Positions 16,946 to 24,105 of a stretch of DNA of 32,286 bases are shown piece after piece. Source of the DNA: CALMUP01 sp035327305 (GTDB lineage Bacteria; Verrucomicrobiota; Kiritimatiellia; CAIVKH01); NCBI GenBank assembly GCA_035327305.1, contig DAOLDL010000032.1, forward strand, positions 1 to 32,286. Reading direction: 5' to 3'. Each line of letters starts with the position of its first letter. Positions within the stretch are counted from its first letter, which is position 1. Both the position numbers and the translations under genes were made by a program. The notes beneath the pieces were generated by a model. It did no database searches. It saw only the letters and a list, made by a program, of their open reading frames with translations, and was not told where the DNA came from.

Positions 16946-17401
16946 ATGAAGAAAAACAAGGATATCATCGACGCCCTTACCGATGCTTACTGGAAGGAAC
17001 TGGAAACGGTTCAGAACTACATCGCAAATTCCGTCAACCTCGACGGCGTGCGTGCCGAGGAAATCAAGAAGGCGCTCTCCGCGGATGTTGCGGAAGAGCT
17101 TTCGCATGCGCAACAACTGGCCGCTCGCATCAAGGTGCTGGGCGGACGGGTTCCCGGCTCGAAAGAATTCAAGGCCCGCCAGAAAAGCCTCCAACCTCCC
17201 GCCGACTCGACCGATGTGACCACTGTAATCATCGGCGTCATCGAAGCCGAAGAGGACGCCATTGCCGGTTACAACAAACTGGCCAAGTTGTGCGACGGGC
17301 GGGATTACGTTACCCAGGACCTTGCCATTACCCTTCTGGCCGACGAGGAAAGCCATCGCGAACAATTCAACTCTTTCCTTAAAGAGTATCGCAAGAAATG
17401 A
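16946..17401 (+). CDS. Ferritin-like diiron-type protein
   Basis: A 151-residue all-helical protein with a ferritin-like four-helix pattern. Putative iron ligands are Glu20 in helix A (KELETVQNY), Glu51 and His54 in helix B (AEELSHAQQ, an ExxH), Glu100/Glu103 in helix C (IEAEEDAIAGYNKL), and Glu134 and His137 in helix D (ADEESHREQF, a second ExxH). It resembles bacterioferritin-like and rubrerythrin-like proteins without a rubredoxin domain, so iron storage or oxidant removal is likely; a heme site is not evident. AAGGA lies 7 bases before the ATG. The stop overlaps the purU start by 4 bases, an unusual partner for an iron protein. Confidence 0.85.
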   Translation: MKKNKDIIDALTDAYWKELETVQNYIANSVNLDGVRAEEIKKALSADVAEELSHAQQLAARIKVLGGRVPGSKEFKARQKSLQPPADSTDVTTVIIGVIEAEEDAIAGYNKLAKLCDGRDYVTQDLAITLLADEESHREQFNSFLKEYRKK

Positions 17402-18261
17402 ACGGAGATGCCGACCCCTCGGCGGTGTTGTTGATTTCCTGTCCCGACCGGCAGGGAATCGTCGCCGCCGTGACACAATTCATTTTTGAGCGCCGGGGAA
17501 ACATCCTCGACCTCGACCAGCATGTGGATCGCGATGCGGATGTTTTCCTGATGCGCGTCGCCTGGCAGTCCGAAGACCTCGCCCTGCGCGAAGACGCTTT
17601 TTCCACCGCGTTCAAACCCATAGCCGATCGCTTCAACATGAAATGGGAACTGCGCGACCCCCAGCAACGCGCGCAAATCGCAATCTTCGTTACCAAGGAG
17701 TCGCATTGCCTTTTTGATCTTCTGGCCCGTCACCAGTCCGGCGAATGGTGGGCGGATATTCCACTGGTCATCAGCAACCGCGACGACCTGAAAAATGTCG
17801 TGGAAAACTTCGGCATTCCTTTTCATTGCATCCCCATCACGGCGACCAACAAAGCGGAACAGGAGACCGCGGAGATCGAATTGTTGAAGGCGTATCAGAT
17901 AGATACGATCATCCTCGCCCGCTACATGCAGATATTGTCCCCGGATTTTCTCCGGCATTTTCCCTGCCGGGTGTTGAACATACACCACTCGTTTCTTCCC
18001 GCGTTTCCCGGCGCCCGACCCTATCACGCCGCGCATGCCCGGGGGGTGAAAATCATCGGCGCCACCTGCCACTACGCCACCGCCGACCTGGACGAAGGGC
18101 CGATCATTGAACAGGACGTAATCCGCGTATCGCACCGCGACGATGTGCAGGATTTCATCCGAAAAGGCAAGGACGCCGAAAAAATAGTGCTGGCCCGCGC
18201 CGTAACCGCCCACCTTGAACACCGGGTGATTGTCTACGAAAACCGCACTGTGGTGTTCTGA
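17398..18261 (+). CDS. purU: Formyltetrahydrofolate deformylase
   Basis: A 287-residue enzyme that hydrolyses 10-formyl-tetrahydrofolate to formate and tetrahydrofolate, balancing one-carbon pools. An N-terminal ACT domain (about 8-90) begins with AVLLISCPDRQGIVAAVTQF. The C-terminal formyltransferase fold has LARYMQILSPDFL, the catalytic-type NIHHSFLPAFPGARPYHAA (Asn194, His196) and YATADLDEGPIIEQD (about 226-240). The last element and the ACT domain separate it from the purN transformylase. It overlaps the ferritin-like gene by 4 bases and ends one base before the ClC start, so the three genes are very probably one operon. Confidence 0.94.
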   Translation: MNGDADPSAVLLISCPDRQGIVAAVTQFIFERRGNILDLDQHVDRDADVFLMRVAWQSEDLALREDAFSTAFKPIADRFNMKWELRDPQQRAQIAIFVTKESHCLFDLLARHQSGEWWADIPLVISNRDDLKNVVENFGIPFHCIPITATNKAEQETAEIELLKAYQIDTIILARYMQILSPDFLRHFPCRVLNIHHSFLPAFPGARPYHAAHARGVKIIGATCHYATADLDEGPIIEQDVIRVSHRDDVQDFIRKGKDAEKIVLARAVTAHLEHRVIVYENRTVVF

Positions 18262-18262
18262 C

Positions 18263-20368
18263 ATGGCCGGGGACGCTTCATTAACCTGGAGGAATCTCTG
18301 GCGCCGGTCGACGTGGACATGGCTGTCGCGGATGGCCCGCAACACGCTTGAACGCATCGTATTTTATCAGCCTTTGTTCCTGCTCGGAACAGCCCTTGTC
18401 ATCGGCATTCTCTGCGGCTTCGCCGCCGTGGGCTTCCACCACCTGATCCATTATTTTCAAAAGCTGTTCTGGGGCATGGAAGAGTTCACCATCGCCGGGT
18501 TGCGCGCAACATCATGGTGGTTGCTGGCTTTGGCTCCAGCCATTGGCGGTTTGTTGGTCGGACCCGTCGTTCGATTTCTCGCCCCGGAAGCCCGAGGACA
18601 CGGCGTTCCGGAAGTCATGCTTGCCGTTGCCCGCAACAACGGCATCATGCGCGGACGCGTCGTGCTGGGCAAAGCGCTGGCTTCAGCGCTCACCATTGCA
18701 TCCGGCGGTTCGGCGGGCCGCGAAGGACCGATCATCCAGATTGGCGCGGCCATCGGATCCAAAGTCGGCCAGATTCTGCGCGGCTCCGGTCAACACTTGC
18801 GCACGTTCGCCGGTTGCGGTTCCGCCGCCGGACTTGCCGCAACATTCAACGCGCCGATTGCCGCAACCTTGTTCACCGTCGAAGTTATCATCGGCGAATA
18901 CAGCGTTCTGCAATTCACTCCCATCGTGATATCCGCCGTCATCGCAACCGTCATTTCCCGATACTACTGGGGAAACGAACCGGTCTTCAACGTGCCGTCC
19001 TATGAGCTGGTGAGCGGGTGGGAGTTCGGTCCATACATCATGCTGGGATTGATCAGCGGCTTCGTGGCGCTTGCGTTGATGCGCCTGATGATCAAGGTGG
19101 AGGACCGGTTTGATTCGTGGAAACAAATACCCATGTGGTTGAAGCCGGCGCTTGGCGGTTTGATGCTGGGCGTGATCGGCATTGGTTTTCCTCAAATATA
19201 CGGAGACGGTTATGACGCGGTCGATGCGGTCCTTCACGGGCGCATGGCCGGTTGGTTGATTCTCCTGTTGATCGGCGCGAAGTTGATCGGCACCACGCTG
19301 ACGCTCGGCTCCGGCGGATCGGGCGGCGTATTCATGCCGTCACTGTTTCTCGGGGCGATGACCGGCGCCATGATGGGTCATTTGTCCGGATGGATGCTGG
19401 GGGGACTTGCCGGAGACCCCGGAGGTTATGCGCTTGTCGGCATGGGTGGCATCGTCGCCGGGGCGATGCACGCCCCGATCACCGCAATGGTGATGATGTT
19501 TGAACTCACCGGCAACTACACGATTATCCTGCCCCTGATGATTGTGTGCATCTTGAGCACCCTCGTCACCAACCTGGCCAGCCGGGAGTCCATTTACACG
19601 CAAAAACTGGCGCGCAAAGGCATAGATTTGTTTCGCGGACGCACCCTCGATATCTTTCAGGAATGGAAAGTCGGCGATTGCATGATCACCAAACCTCCGG
19701 TTGTGTTGTCATCCGCCAAGGCGCCCGATGTGTTGCGCCGCATGATGCATAACGAAAGCGGCACCTTATATGTCGTGGATGATAACGGCGCGTTTAATGG
19801 AACCATCCGCATACATGACCTTAAACATGCCCTTACCCGACCCCAATCCGTTGAACACGGGGTGCTGGCGGTGGATATGGCCGACTCACGGGCCACCGCA
19901 TGCCAACCCGAGGAATCCTTGCGCGACGCCCTGCTGAAGTTTGAGCGATCCGGGTTGACCGAATTACCCGTAGTGGAGCCGCAAACCGGCACATTAACCG
20001 GCATTCTCCCGTATTCGGAAGTAATCGCACGTTATAATGAAGAAGTATTCCGACGGGATACCGGCGATATGCTGGCGCGTCGACTGCGCACGTCACACCA
20101 GGATGAACTGATCGATCTGGGTAGCGGCGTCGCGTTGCGCACATGGCGTCCGCCTCCTATTTTTTGGGGTAAGTCGTTGGCGGAGGCGAAATTGCCGCAG
20201 AGATTCAACGTGCAGGCCGTCATGATTCGACCCGCCGCGGAACCCGGCGCTAACGCTCCGGGAGGTAAAAATGTCATGCTTCCCGACCGCGATTATGTGA
20301 TCGGCGAGCGCGATCAAATCATCGCCTGCGGACGACGAGAAGACCTCAATCGTCTCCCCGGCGCCTAG
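18263..20368 (+). CDS. ClC-family chloride transporter with CBS pair and C-terminal TrkA_C-like domain
   Basis: Starting at 18263, one base after purU, gives 701 residues; an upstream in-frame ATG at 18230 lies inside purU and is less likely. The ClC membrane domain (about 30-440) has GHGVPEV (112-118), the gating-glutamate motif GREGP (Glu154), NAPIAATLFTVEV (196-208) and GSGGSGGVFMPS (349-360). The position of the internal proton glutamate of the E. coli exchanger aligns with Val208, as in channel-type ClCs; the alignment is by eye. Two CBS domains follow (about 464-525 and 535-595), then a domain (about 618-700) with PPIFWGKSLAEAKLPQRFNV and RDYVIGERDQIIACGR, which fits TrkA_C/RCK_C. Nucleotide or ligand control of anion flux is likely. 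Confidence 0.92.
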   Translation: MAGDASLTWRNLWRRSTWTWLSRMARNTLERIVFYQPLFLLGTALVIGILCGFAAVGFHHLIHYFQKLFWGMEEFTIAGLRATSWWLLALAPAIGGLLVGPVVRFLAPEARGHGVPEVMLAVARNNGIMRGRVVLGKALASALTIASGGSAGREGPIIQIGAAIGSKVGQILRGSGQHLRTFAGCGSAAGLAATFNAPIAATLFTVEVIIGEYSVLQFTPIVISAVIATVISRYYWGNEPVFNVPSYELVSGWEFGPYIMLGLISGFVALALMRLMIKVEDRFDSWKQIPMWLKPALGGLMLGVIGIGFPQIYGDGYDAVDAVLHGRMAGWLILLLIGAKLIGTTLTLGSGGSGGVFMPSLFLGAMTGAMMGHLSGWMLGGLAGDPGGYALVGMGGIVAGAMHAPITAMVMMFELTGNYTIILPLMIVCILSTLVTNLASRESIYTQKLARKGIDLFRGRTLDIFQEWKVGDCMITKPPVVLSSAKAPDVLRRMMHNESGTLYVVDDNGAFNGTIRIHDLKHALTRPQSVEHGVLAVDMADSRATACQPEESLRDALLKFERSGLTELPVVEPQTGTLTGILPYSEVIARYNEEVFRRDTGDMLARRLRTSHQDELIDLGSGVALRTWRPPPIFWGKSLAEAKLPQRFNVQAVMIRPAAEPGANAPGGKNVMLPDRDYVIGERDQIIACGRREDLNRLPGA

Positions 20369-20382
20369 AACACGCCGCCCAA

Positions 20383-20428
20383 CCGCAATTTAACCTTGCG
20401 GAATCACGCCTCACGGTGCATATTCCGC
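20383..20428 (+). promoter_or_regulatory. Possible alternative hairpins in the fusA leader
   Basis: CCGCAA (20383-20388) can pair with TTGCGG (20396-20401), while GCGGAAT (20398-20404) can pair with ATTCCGC (20422-20428). The two stems share bases and exclude each other. They lie 68 bases before the fusA start. This could be an attenuator-like switch, or simply the hairpin ending the ClC transcript; no T-run follows either stem. Confidence 0.25.
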
Positions 20429-20495
20429 CGCTTTCAACGCGATTATTCACACCAGAGCGCATGGCGCGTAACGGTTTTTGGAACGAGAGGGAACT

Positions 20496-22586
20496 ATGAC
20501 CAGAGCAGTGACATTAGATAAAGTACGGAACATCGGTATCATGGCGCATATCGATGCCGGCAAAACCACCTGCAGTGAACGAATTCTTTTCTACGCGGGC
20601 AAAATTCACAAAATCGGTGAAGTGCATGACGGCGCGGCAGTTATGGACTGGATGGAACAGGAACGCGAACGCGGTATCACCATTACGTCCGCCGCCACCT
20701 CCCTCATGTGGAAGGATCACCAGATTTCCCTGATTGACACCCCCGGCCACGTGGACTTCACCGTGGAAGTGGAGCGCAGTTTGCGCGTACTCGACGGAGC
20801 CATCGCCCTGTTTTGTGCCGTCGGCGGCGTGGAACCTCAATCGGAAACCGTGTGGCGTCAAAGCGAAAAGTACGGCGTTCCCAAGCTGGCCTTCGTCAAC
20901 AAAATGGATCGAACCGGCGCCGAGTTTTTCACGGTCCTCGAACAAATTAAAAAGGAACTGGGCGCCAATGCGGTTCCCGTGGTCATCCCGATCGGAGCCG
21001 AGGAAAACTTCCGCGGCCTGATCGATTTGATTCGCATGAAAGCCACGATGTATATCGACTCTCCCGATCCGCGCAACAATTACGTGATCGAGGACATTCC
21101 GGCGGATTTGCTCGAAGAAGCAAAAAAGTGGCGTGGCAACCTGTTGGAAAAATGCGCCGAGCTTGACGAAGTGTTGCTCGACAAATACCTCGAAACCGGT
21201 GATCTCACGGAAGACGAAGCGCACAGCGTGTTGCGTAAAGCCACCATCGCCCGTCACGTGGTGCCGGTTTTCTGCGGTTCCGCCTTCAAGAACAAGGGTG
21301 TGCAACGCCTGCTTGATGCCGTCGTTGCCTACCTGCCATCGCCGATCGACATTCCGCCGGTGATTTGCGCCGAGGAAAAAGAAGCCAATCAGCGCCCGCC
21401 TTCCGATGACGCGCCGTTTTCCGCCATGGCGTTCAAAATCATGTCGGATAAACACATGGGCAAACTTACCTATATCCGCATCTACTCCGGCAAACTGGAG
21501 CAAGGCGCCGCGGTATATAACAGCACCCGCGACAAGACCCAGCGCATCGGACGAATCCTCCGCATGCACGCCATGAAACAGGAAGCGCTGGATGTCGCCT
21601 ATGCGGGTGATATTGTCGCGATTGTCGGACTTTCCGACACCAAAACCGGCGATACGCTTTGCAACGAAGATCACCCCATCCACCTGATGGCGATCGAGTT
21701 CCCTTCACCGGTCGTCTCGATCAGTATCGCCCCTGAAAGCAAGGCGGAAAACGAAAAATTGTCCGAAGCCCTGCATAAACTGGCGGATGAAGATCCGACG
21801 TTCACCGTTTCCTTCGATCAGGAAACATCCGAAACCATTATTTCCGGCATGGGTGAATTGCATCTGGAAATCATCGTCGACCGGCTCCGCCGCGAATTCA
21901 ACGTCAAGGCCTCGGTCGGACGCCCTGAAGTCGCCTACCGCGAAACCGGACGCGTCACCGTCGAAGGTGAAGGCAAATACATCAAACAGTCGGGCGGACG
22001 CGGTCAATACGGTCACGTCAAGATCCGCCTTATTCCCCGGAATCCGGGCGAAGGCTTCTCGTTTATCAACTCCATTGTCGGCGGTCGCATTCCGAACAAC
22101 TTCATTCCGTCGGTGGAAAAAGGTGTCGTCAAGGCCATGATATCCGGCCCTTACGCCGGTTATCCGGTCGTGGATATGGCGGTCGAACTGTGGGATGGTT
22201 CATACCACGACGTCGACTCCAGCGATATCGCGTTCCAGGAAGCCGCCCGCATGGCCTTCAAGGACTTGTTCATGAAGTCACAACCGGAGCTTCTCGAGCC
22301 GATCATGTCGGTGGAAGTCATCACTCCCGAAGATTTCATGGGTGCGGTTACCGGATCGATCTGCCAACGCCGCGGACGAATTGAGTCAATGGAACAGAAG
22401 GGCAACACCAAGATCATTCAGAGCATGGTGCCACTTTCTGAAATGTTCGGCTATGCCAACAACTTGCGTACGCTGACCCAGGGCCGCGCCAACTTCAGCA
22501 TGCAATTCGAGCATTACGAAGCGGTGCCGTTCGCCATTGCCGAAGGCATTATCGAAAAACGCCGGGCCGCGAACAAGATTCGATAA
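20496..22586 (+). CDS. fusA: Elongation factor G
   Basis: A 696-residue translational GTPase that moves tRNAs and mRNA through the ribosome. G-motifs visible are AHIDAGKTT (G1), RGITITSAATS (G2), DTPGHVDF (G3) and NKMD (G4). Domains II-V follow in normal order, with GGRGQYGHVKIR and IPNNFIPSVEKG in domain IV and the GRANFSMQFEHYEAVP end of domain V. The start at 20496 (MTRAVTLDKVRNIGI) is chosen because an AGAGG ribosome site precedes it; an in-frame ATG at 20478 lies before that site. It stands alone, without rpsL, rpsG or tuf, and ends in a strong terminator. Whether it is the main EF-G or a paralogue cannot be told here. Confidence 0.95.
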   Translation: MTRAVTLDKVRNIGIMAHIDAGKTTCSERILFYAGKIHKIGEVHDGAAVMDWMEQERERGITITSAATSLMWKDHQISLIDTPGHVDFTVEVERSLRVLDGAIALFCAVGGVEPQSETVWRQSEKYGVPKLAFVNKMDRTGAEFFTVLEQIKKELGANAVPVVIPIGAEENFRGLIDLIRMKATMYIDSPDPRNNYVIEDIPADLLEEAKKWRGNLLEKCAELDEVLLDKYLETGDLTEDEAHSVLRKATIARHVVPVFCGSAFKNKGVQRLLDAVVAYLPSPIDIPPVICAEEKEANQRPPSDDAPFSAMAFKIMSDKHMGKLTYIRIYSGKLEQGAAVYNSTRDKTQRIGRILRMHAMKQEALDVAYAGDIVAIVGLSDTKTGDTLCNEDHPIHLMAIEFPSPVVSISIAPESKAENEKLSEALHKLADEDPTFTVSFDQETSETIISGMGELHLEIIVDRLRREFNVKASVGRPEVAYRETGRVTVEGEGKYIKQSGGRGQYGHVKIRLIPRNPGEGFSFINSIVGGRIPNNFIPSVEKGVVKAMISGPYAGYPVVDMAVELWDGSYHDVDSSDIAFQEAARMAFKDLFMKSQPELLEPIMSVEVITPEDFMGAVTGSICQRRGRIESMEQKGNTKIIQSMVPLSEMFGYANNLRTLTQGRANFSMQFEHYEAVPFAIAEGIIEKRRAANKIR

Positions 22587-22610
22587 GCAACGCTTAAACG
22601 CTCTAAAAGC

Positions 22611-22647
22611 AAACGGACACGCGATGAAAATTGCGTGTCCGTTTTTT
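22611..22647 (+). terminator. Rho-independent terminator of fusA
   Basis: A perfect 12-base-pair stem (22611-22622 with 22633-22644), core ACGGACACGC, with a 10-base loop and running into six T residues (22642-22647). It begins 25 bases after the fusA stop and is the clearest intrinsic terminator in the window. Confidence 0.93.
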
Positions 22648-22649
22648 GT

Positions 22650-22703
22650 GGAGGCGCACGGCTTCCCAAAATCCACAGACAGGAATGTCTGTGTCACCTT
22701 GTT
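22650..22703 (+). repeat. Interspersed three-hairpin repeat, copy 2 (5'-truncated)
   Basis: Directly after the fusA terminator the repeat resumes at the 3' arm of hairpin 2 (GGAGGCGCACGGCTTCCC), then contains the full third hairpin, CACAGACA with TGTCTGTG and loop GGAA (22674-22693), then CACCTTGTTC, which matches the tail of copy 3. Hairpin 1 and the 5' arm of hairpin 2 are missing. A further 8-base-pair hairpin, CGGGATCG with CGATCCCG, follows at 22728-22749. Confidence 0.75.
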
Positions 22704-22830
22704 CAATGGCAAGGCCGCCACCGGAATCGGGATCGAATACCCGATCCCGCCAACCTTACCCATCCCTGCAATGAAAATGTACCCAATCTTCCTCTTGCCG
22801 ACATCCGGCGGCGAATGCTACCTTAATCCC

Positions 22831-23463
22831 ATGAACGAAAAGGCTTCATACAAGGACGGAAAGATCTACATCCCGGTGTTTTCGTTCACGGACGGCACCG
22901 GCGAGGCTTTTTTCCAAACGTTGGGTGTTGACCCCAACGGCATCGGTGAAATCGCCATCGGCGACAAAACCGCGCAAGTCGAATTGTTTCGAATTATCGA
23001 AAACAGCGCTGACGGCCTTCAGACCATTGTTGATAAAGCCGACGCCGCAATCCTGTTGATCCGGTTCCTCGACCAGCTTTCCATCACCCGGATACGTGAA
23101 GTATTCCGAATTCTGAACGTGGAGTCCTTTTTACCCAAAACCGTGCTTATCCAACGCGAGGCAAACGAAACGGAATTCAAGATCAGTTGCACCTACTGCG
23201 GACAAAAACTGTGGGTGCGCGACCGTGACTCCGGACGCCGCGGCAACTGTCCTCAATGCCGGAAAACATTTTTCATCCCTACCCAGAAAAGCTTTGTCAC
23301 CTCATTCCTCATGCTTACCGATACCGTTCCGGTACAAACCGTAACAAACGGTGATGCATCATGCCGCAATGCGGTGGCCTCGCTTGTCGAACGGATTGTC
23401 AGCATGGAAGACGGCATGAAATCCTCAACCATGAGAATTGAATTGCCGACGGACGAAAAGTAA
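22831..23463 (+). CDS. Uncharacterised protein with a CxxC-CxxC zinc-ribbon-like segment
   Basis: I do not recognise the family. From the ATG at 22831 it has 210 residues. Residues about 1-115 look like a mixed alpha/beta domain. A zinc-ribbon-like element follows, with CTYCGQ (Cys120, Cys123) and CPQC (Cys140, Cys143) separated by a basic stretch, RDRDSGRRGN; this resembles the short zinc-ribbon domains found in PVC-type proteins. The tail (about 150-210) is unremarkable. The frame extends upstream through repeat copy 2 into fusA, which I take as spurious; an ATG at 22771 is possible, and no clear ribosome site decides. It lies between repeat copies 2 and 3. Confidence 0.7.
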   Translation: MNEKASYKDGKIYIPVFSFTDGTGEAFFQTLGVDPNGIGEIAIGDKTAQVELFRIIENSADGLQTIVDKADAAILLIRFLDQLSITRIREVFRILNVESFLPKTVLIQREANETEFKISCTYCGQKLWVRDRDSGRRGNCPQCRKTFFIPTQKSFVTSFLMLTDTVPVQTVTNGDASCRNAVASLVERIVSMEDGMKSSTMRIELPTDEK

Positions 23464-23525
23464 TCGGACAATAATCCGCCCGAATCGCGCCCTTCAATCA
23501 TTGGCGCAATCAATCCAATAGTTTT

Positions 23526-23771
23526 ATGACCCCGTTTATAATACCGGCCGTAATCGGCGGCGCCATTATCGGCATAGCCATCGGATTCGCCATCCAACCG
23601 CTGAAGCGTCGCGCCGCGCGTCGACGCGCACAAAAAAAAGGCGCTATCGCGAGGGAACGAATTCCGGAGGGTCGCCTGGTCTCGACAAGCGAAAACGCAT
23701 TCACGCCAATGCGACGTTGGCGGATCAAAAAACCGCACGACCACGGTTATTACTCCGCCGGACGTGATTGA
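23526..23771 (+). CDS. Small predicted membrane protein, unknown function
   Basis: An 81-residue frame starting with a glycine-rich hydrophobic helix (PAVIGGAIIGIAIGFAIQPL, residues about 7-26), followed by a strongly basic stretch (KRRAARRRAQKKG) and a polar tail. The pattern fits a single-span protein with its basic side in the cytoplasm. No ribosome binding site is evident and no homologue is recognised, so it may not be a real gene. It lies 62 bases after the zinc-ribbon gene, on the same strand, and before repeat copy 3. Confidence 0.45.
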   Translation: MTPFIIPAVIGGAIIGIAIGFAIQPLKRRAARRRAQKKGAIARERIPEGRLVSTSENAFTPMRRWRIKKPHDHGYYSAGRD

Positions 23772-23887
23772 CGGTTAAACCCTGAACACCGGGGCACTAC
23801 ATCTCGCCCCCGGCGACCGTGCATGCCCCGCCGCAACGGTTCCGACTTCTTAATTCAGACCGACTTCTTGTTTATACGCCAATATAT

Positions 23888-24010
23888 GCCGCTCACGGAG
23901 CGGCCACTACAACGCCCGATTCAGCAAAGGTGTGGCAGTGCCTCCGCGAGGCGCACCGGCTTCACGTTTGCCAGAAATCCACAGACAAGAATGTCTGTGT
24001 TACTTTGTTC
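23888..24010 (+). repeat. Interspersed three-hairpin repeat, copy 3 (full length)
   Basis: Hairpin 1 is GCCGCTC with GAGCGGC (23888-23904, loop ACG, perfect). Hairpin 2 is GTGCCTC with GAGGCGC (23938-23954, loop CGC, one G.T pair). Hairpin 3 is CACAGACA with TGTCTGTG (23980-23999, loop AGAA). The order and spacing match copy 1. It lies in the 334-base gap between the small membrane protein and the end of mutS. The remainder of that gap shows only short palindromes (CCGGGG with CCCCGG near 23792, AATCCG with CGGATT near 24014) and no gene. Confidence 0.8.
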
Positions 24011-24105
24011 ATAATCCGCTATCGGATTCGGCGGCGGCTGTATTAATACTTCAAGATGCGGGTATAACTTCGGTATCTGCGATTCTGATGTTTCAGGCTC
24101 TTAGG

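Noticed and set aside
17305..18357. A 350-codon open frame on the minus strand
   Set aside because: It lies opposite purU and the end of the ferritin-like gene, both of which have clear family motifs and good start signals.
20514..21683. A 389-codon open frame on the minus strand
   Set aside because: It lies opposite fusA, whose GTPase motifs are unmistakable; the frame is a by-product of codon bias in GC-rich DNA.
22728..22749. Second terminator after fusA
   Set aside because: The 8-base-pair hairpin is perfect but has no T-run, and a much stronger terminator already lies at 22611-22647.
22537..22830. N-terminal extension of the zinc-ribbon protein into fusA
   Set aside because: It would overlap the fusA end, cross a strong terminator and translate the repeat; the ATG at 22831 is far more likely.
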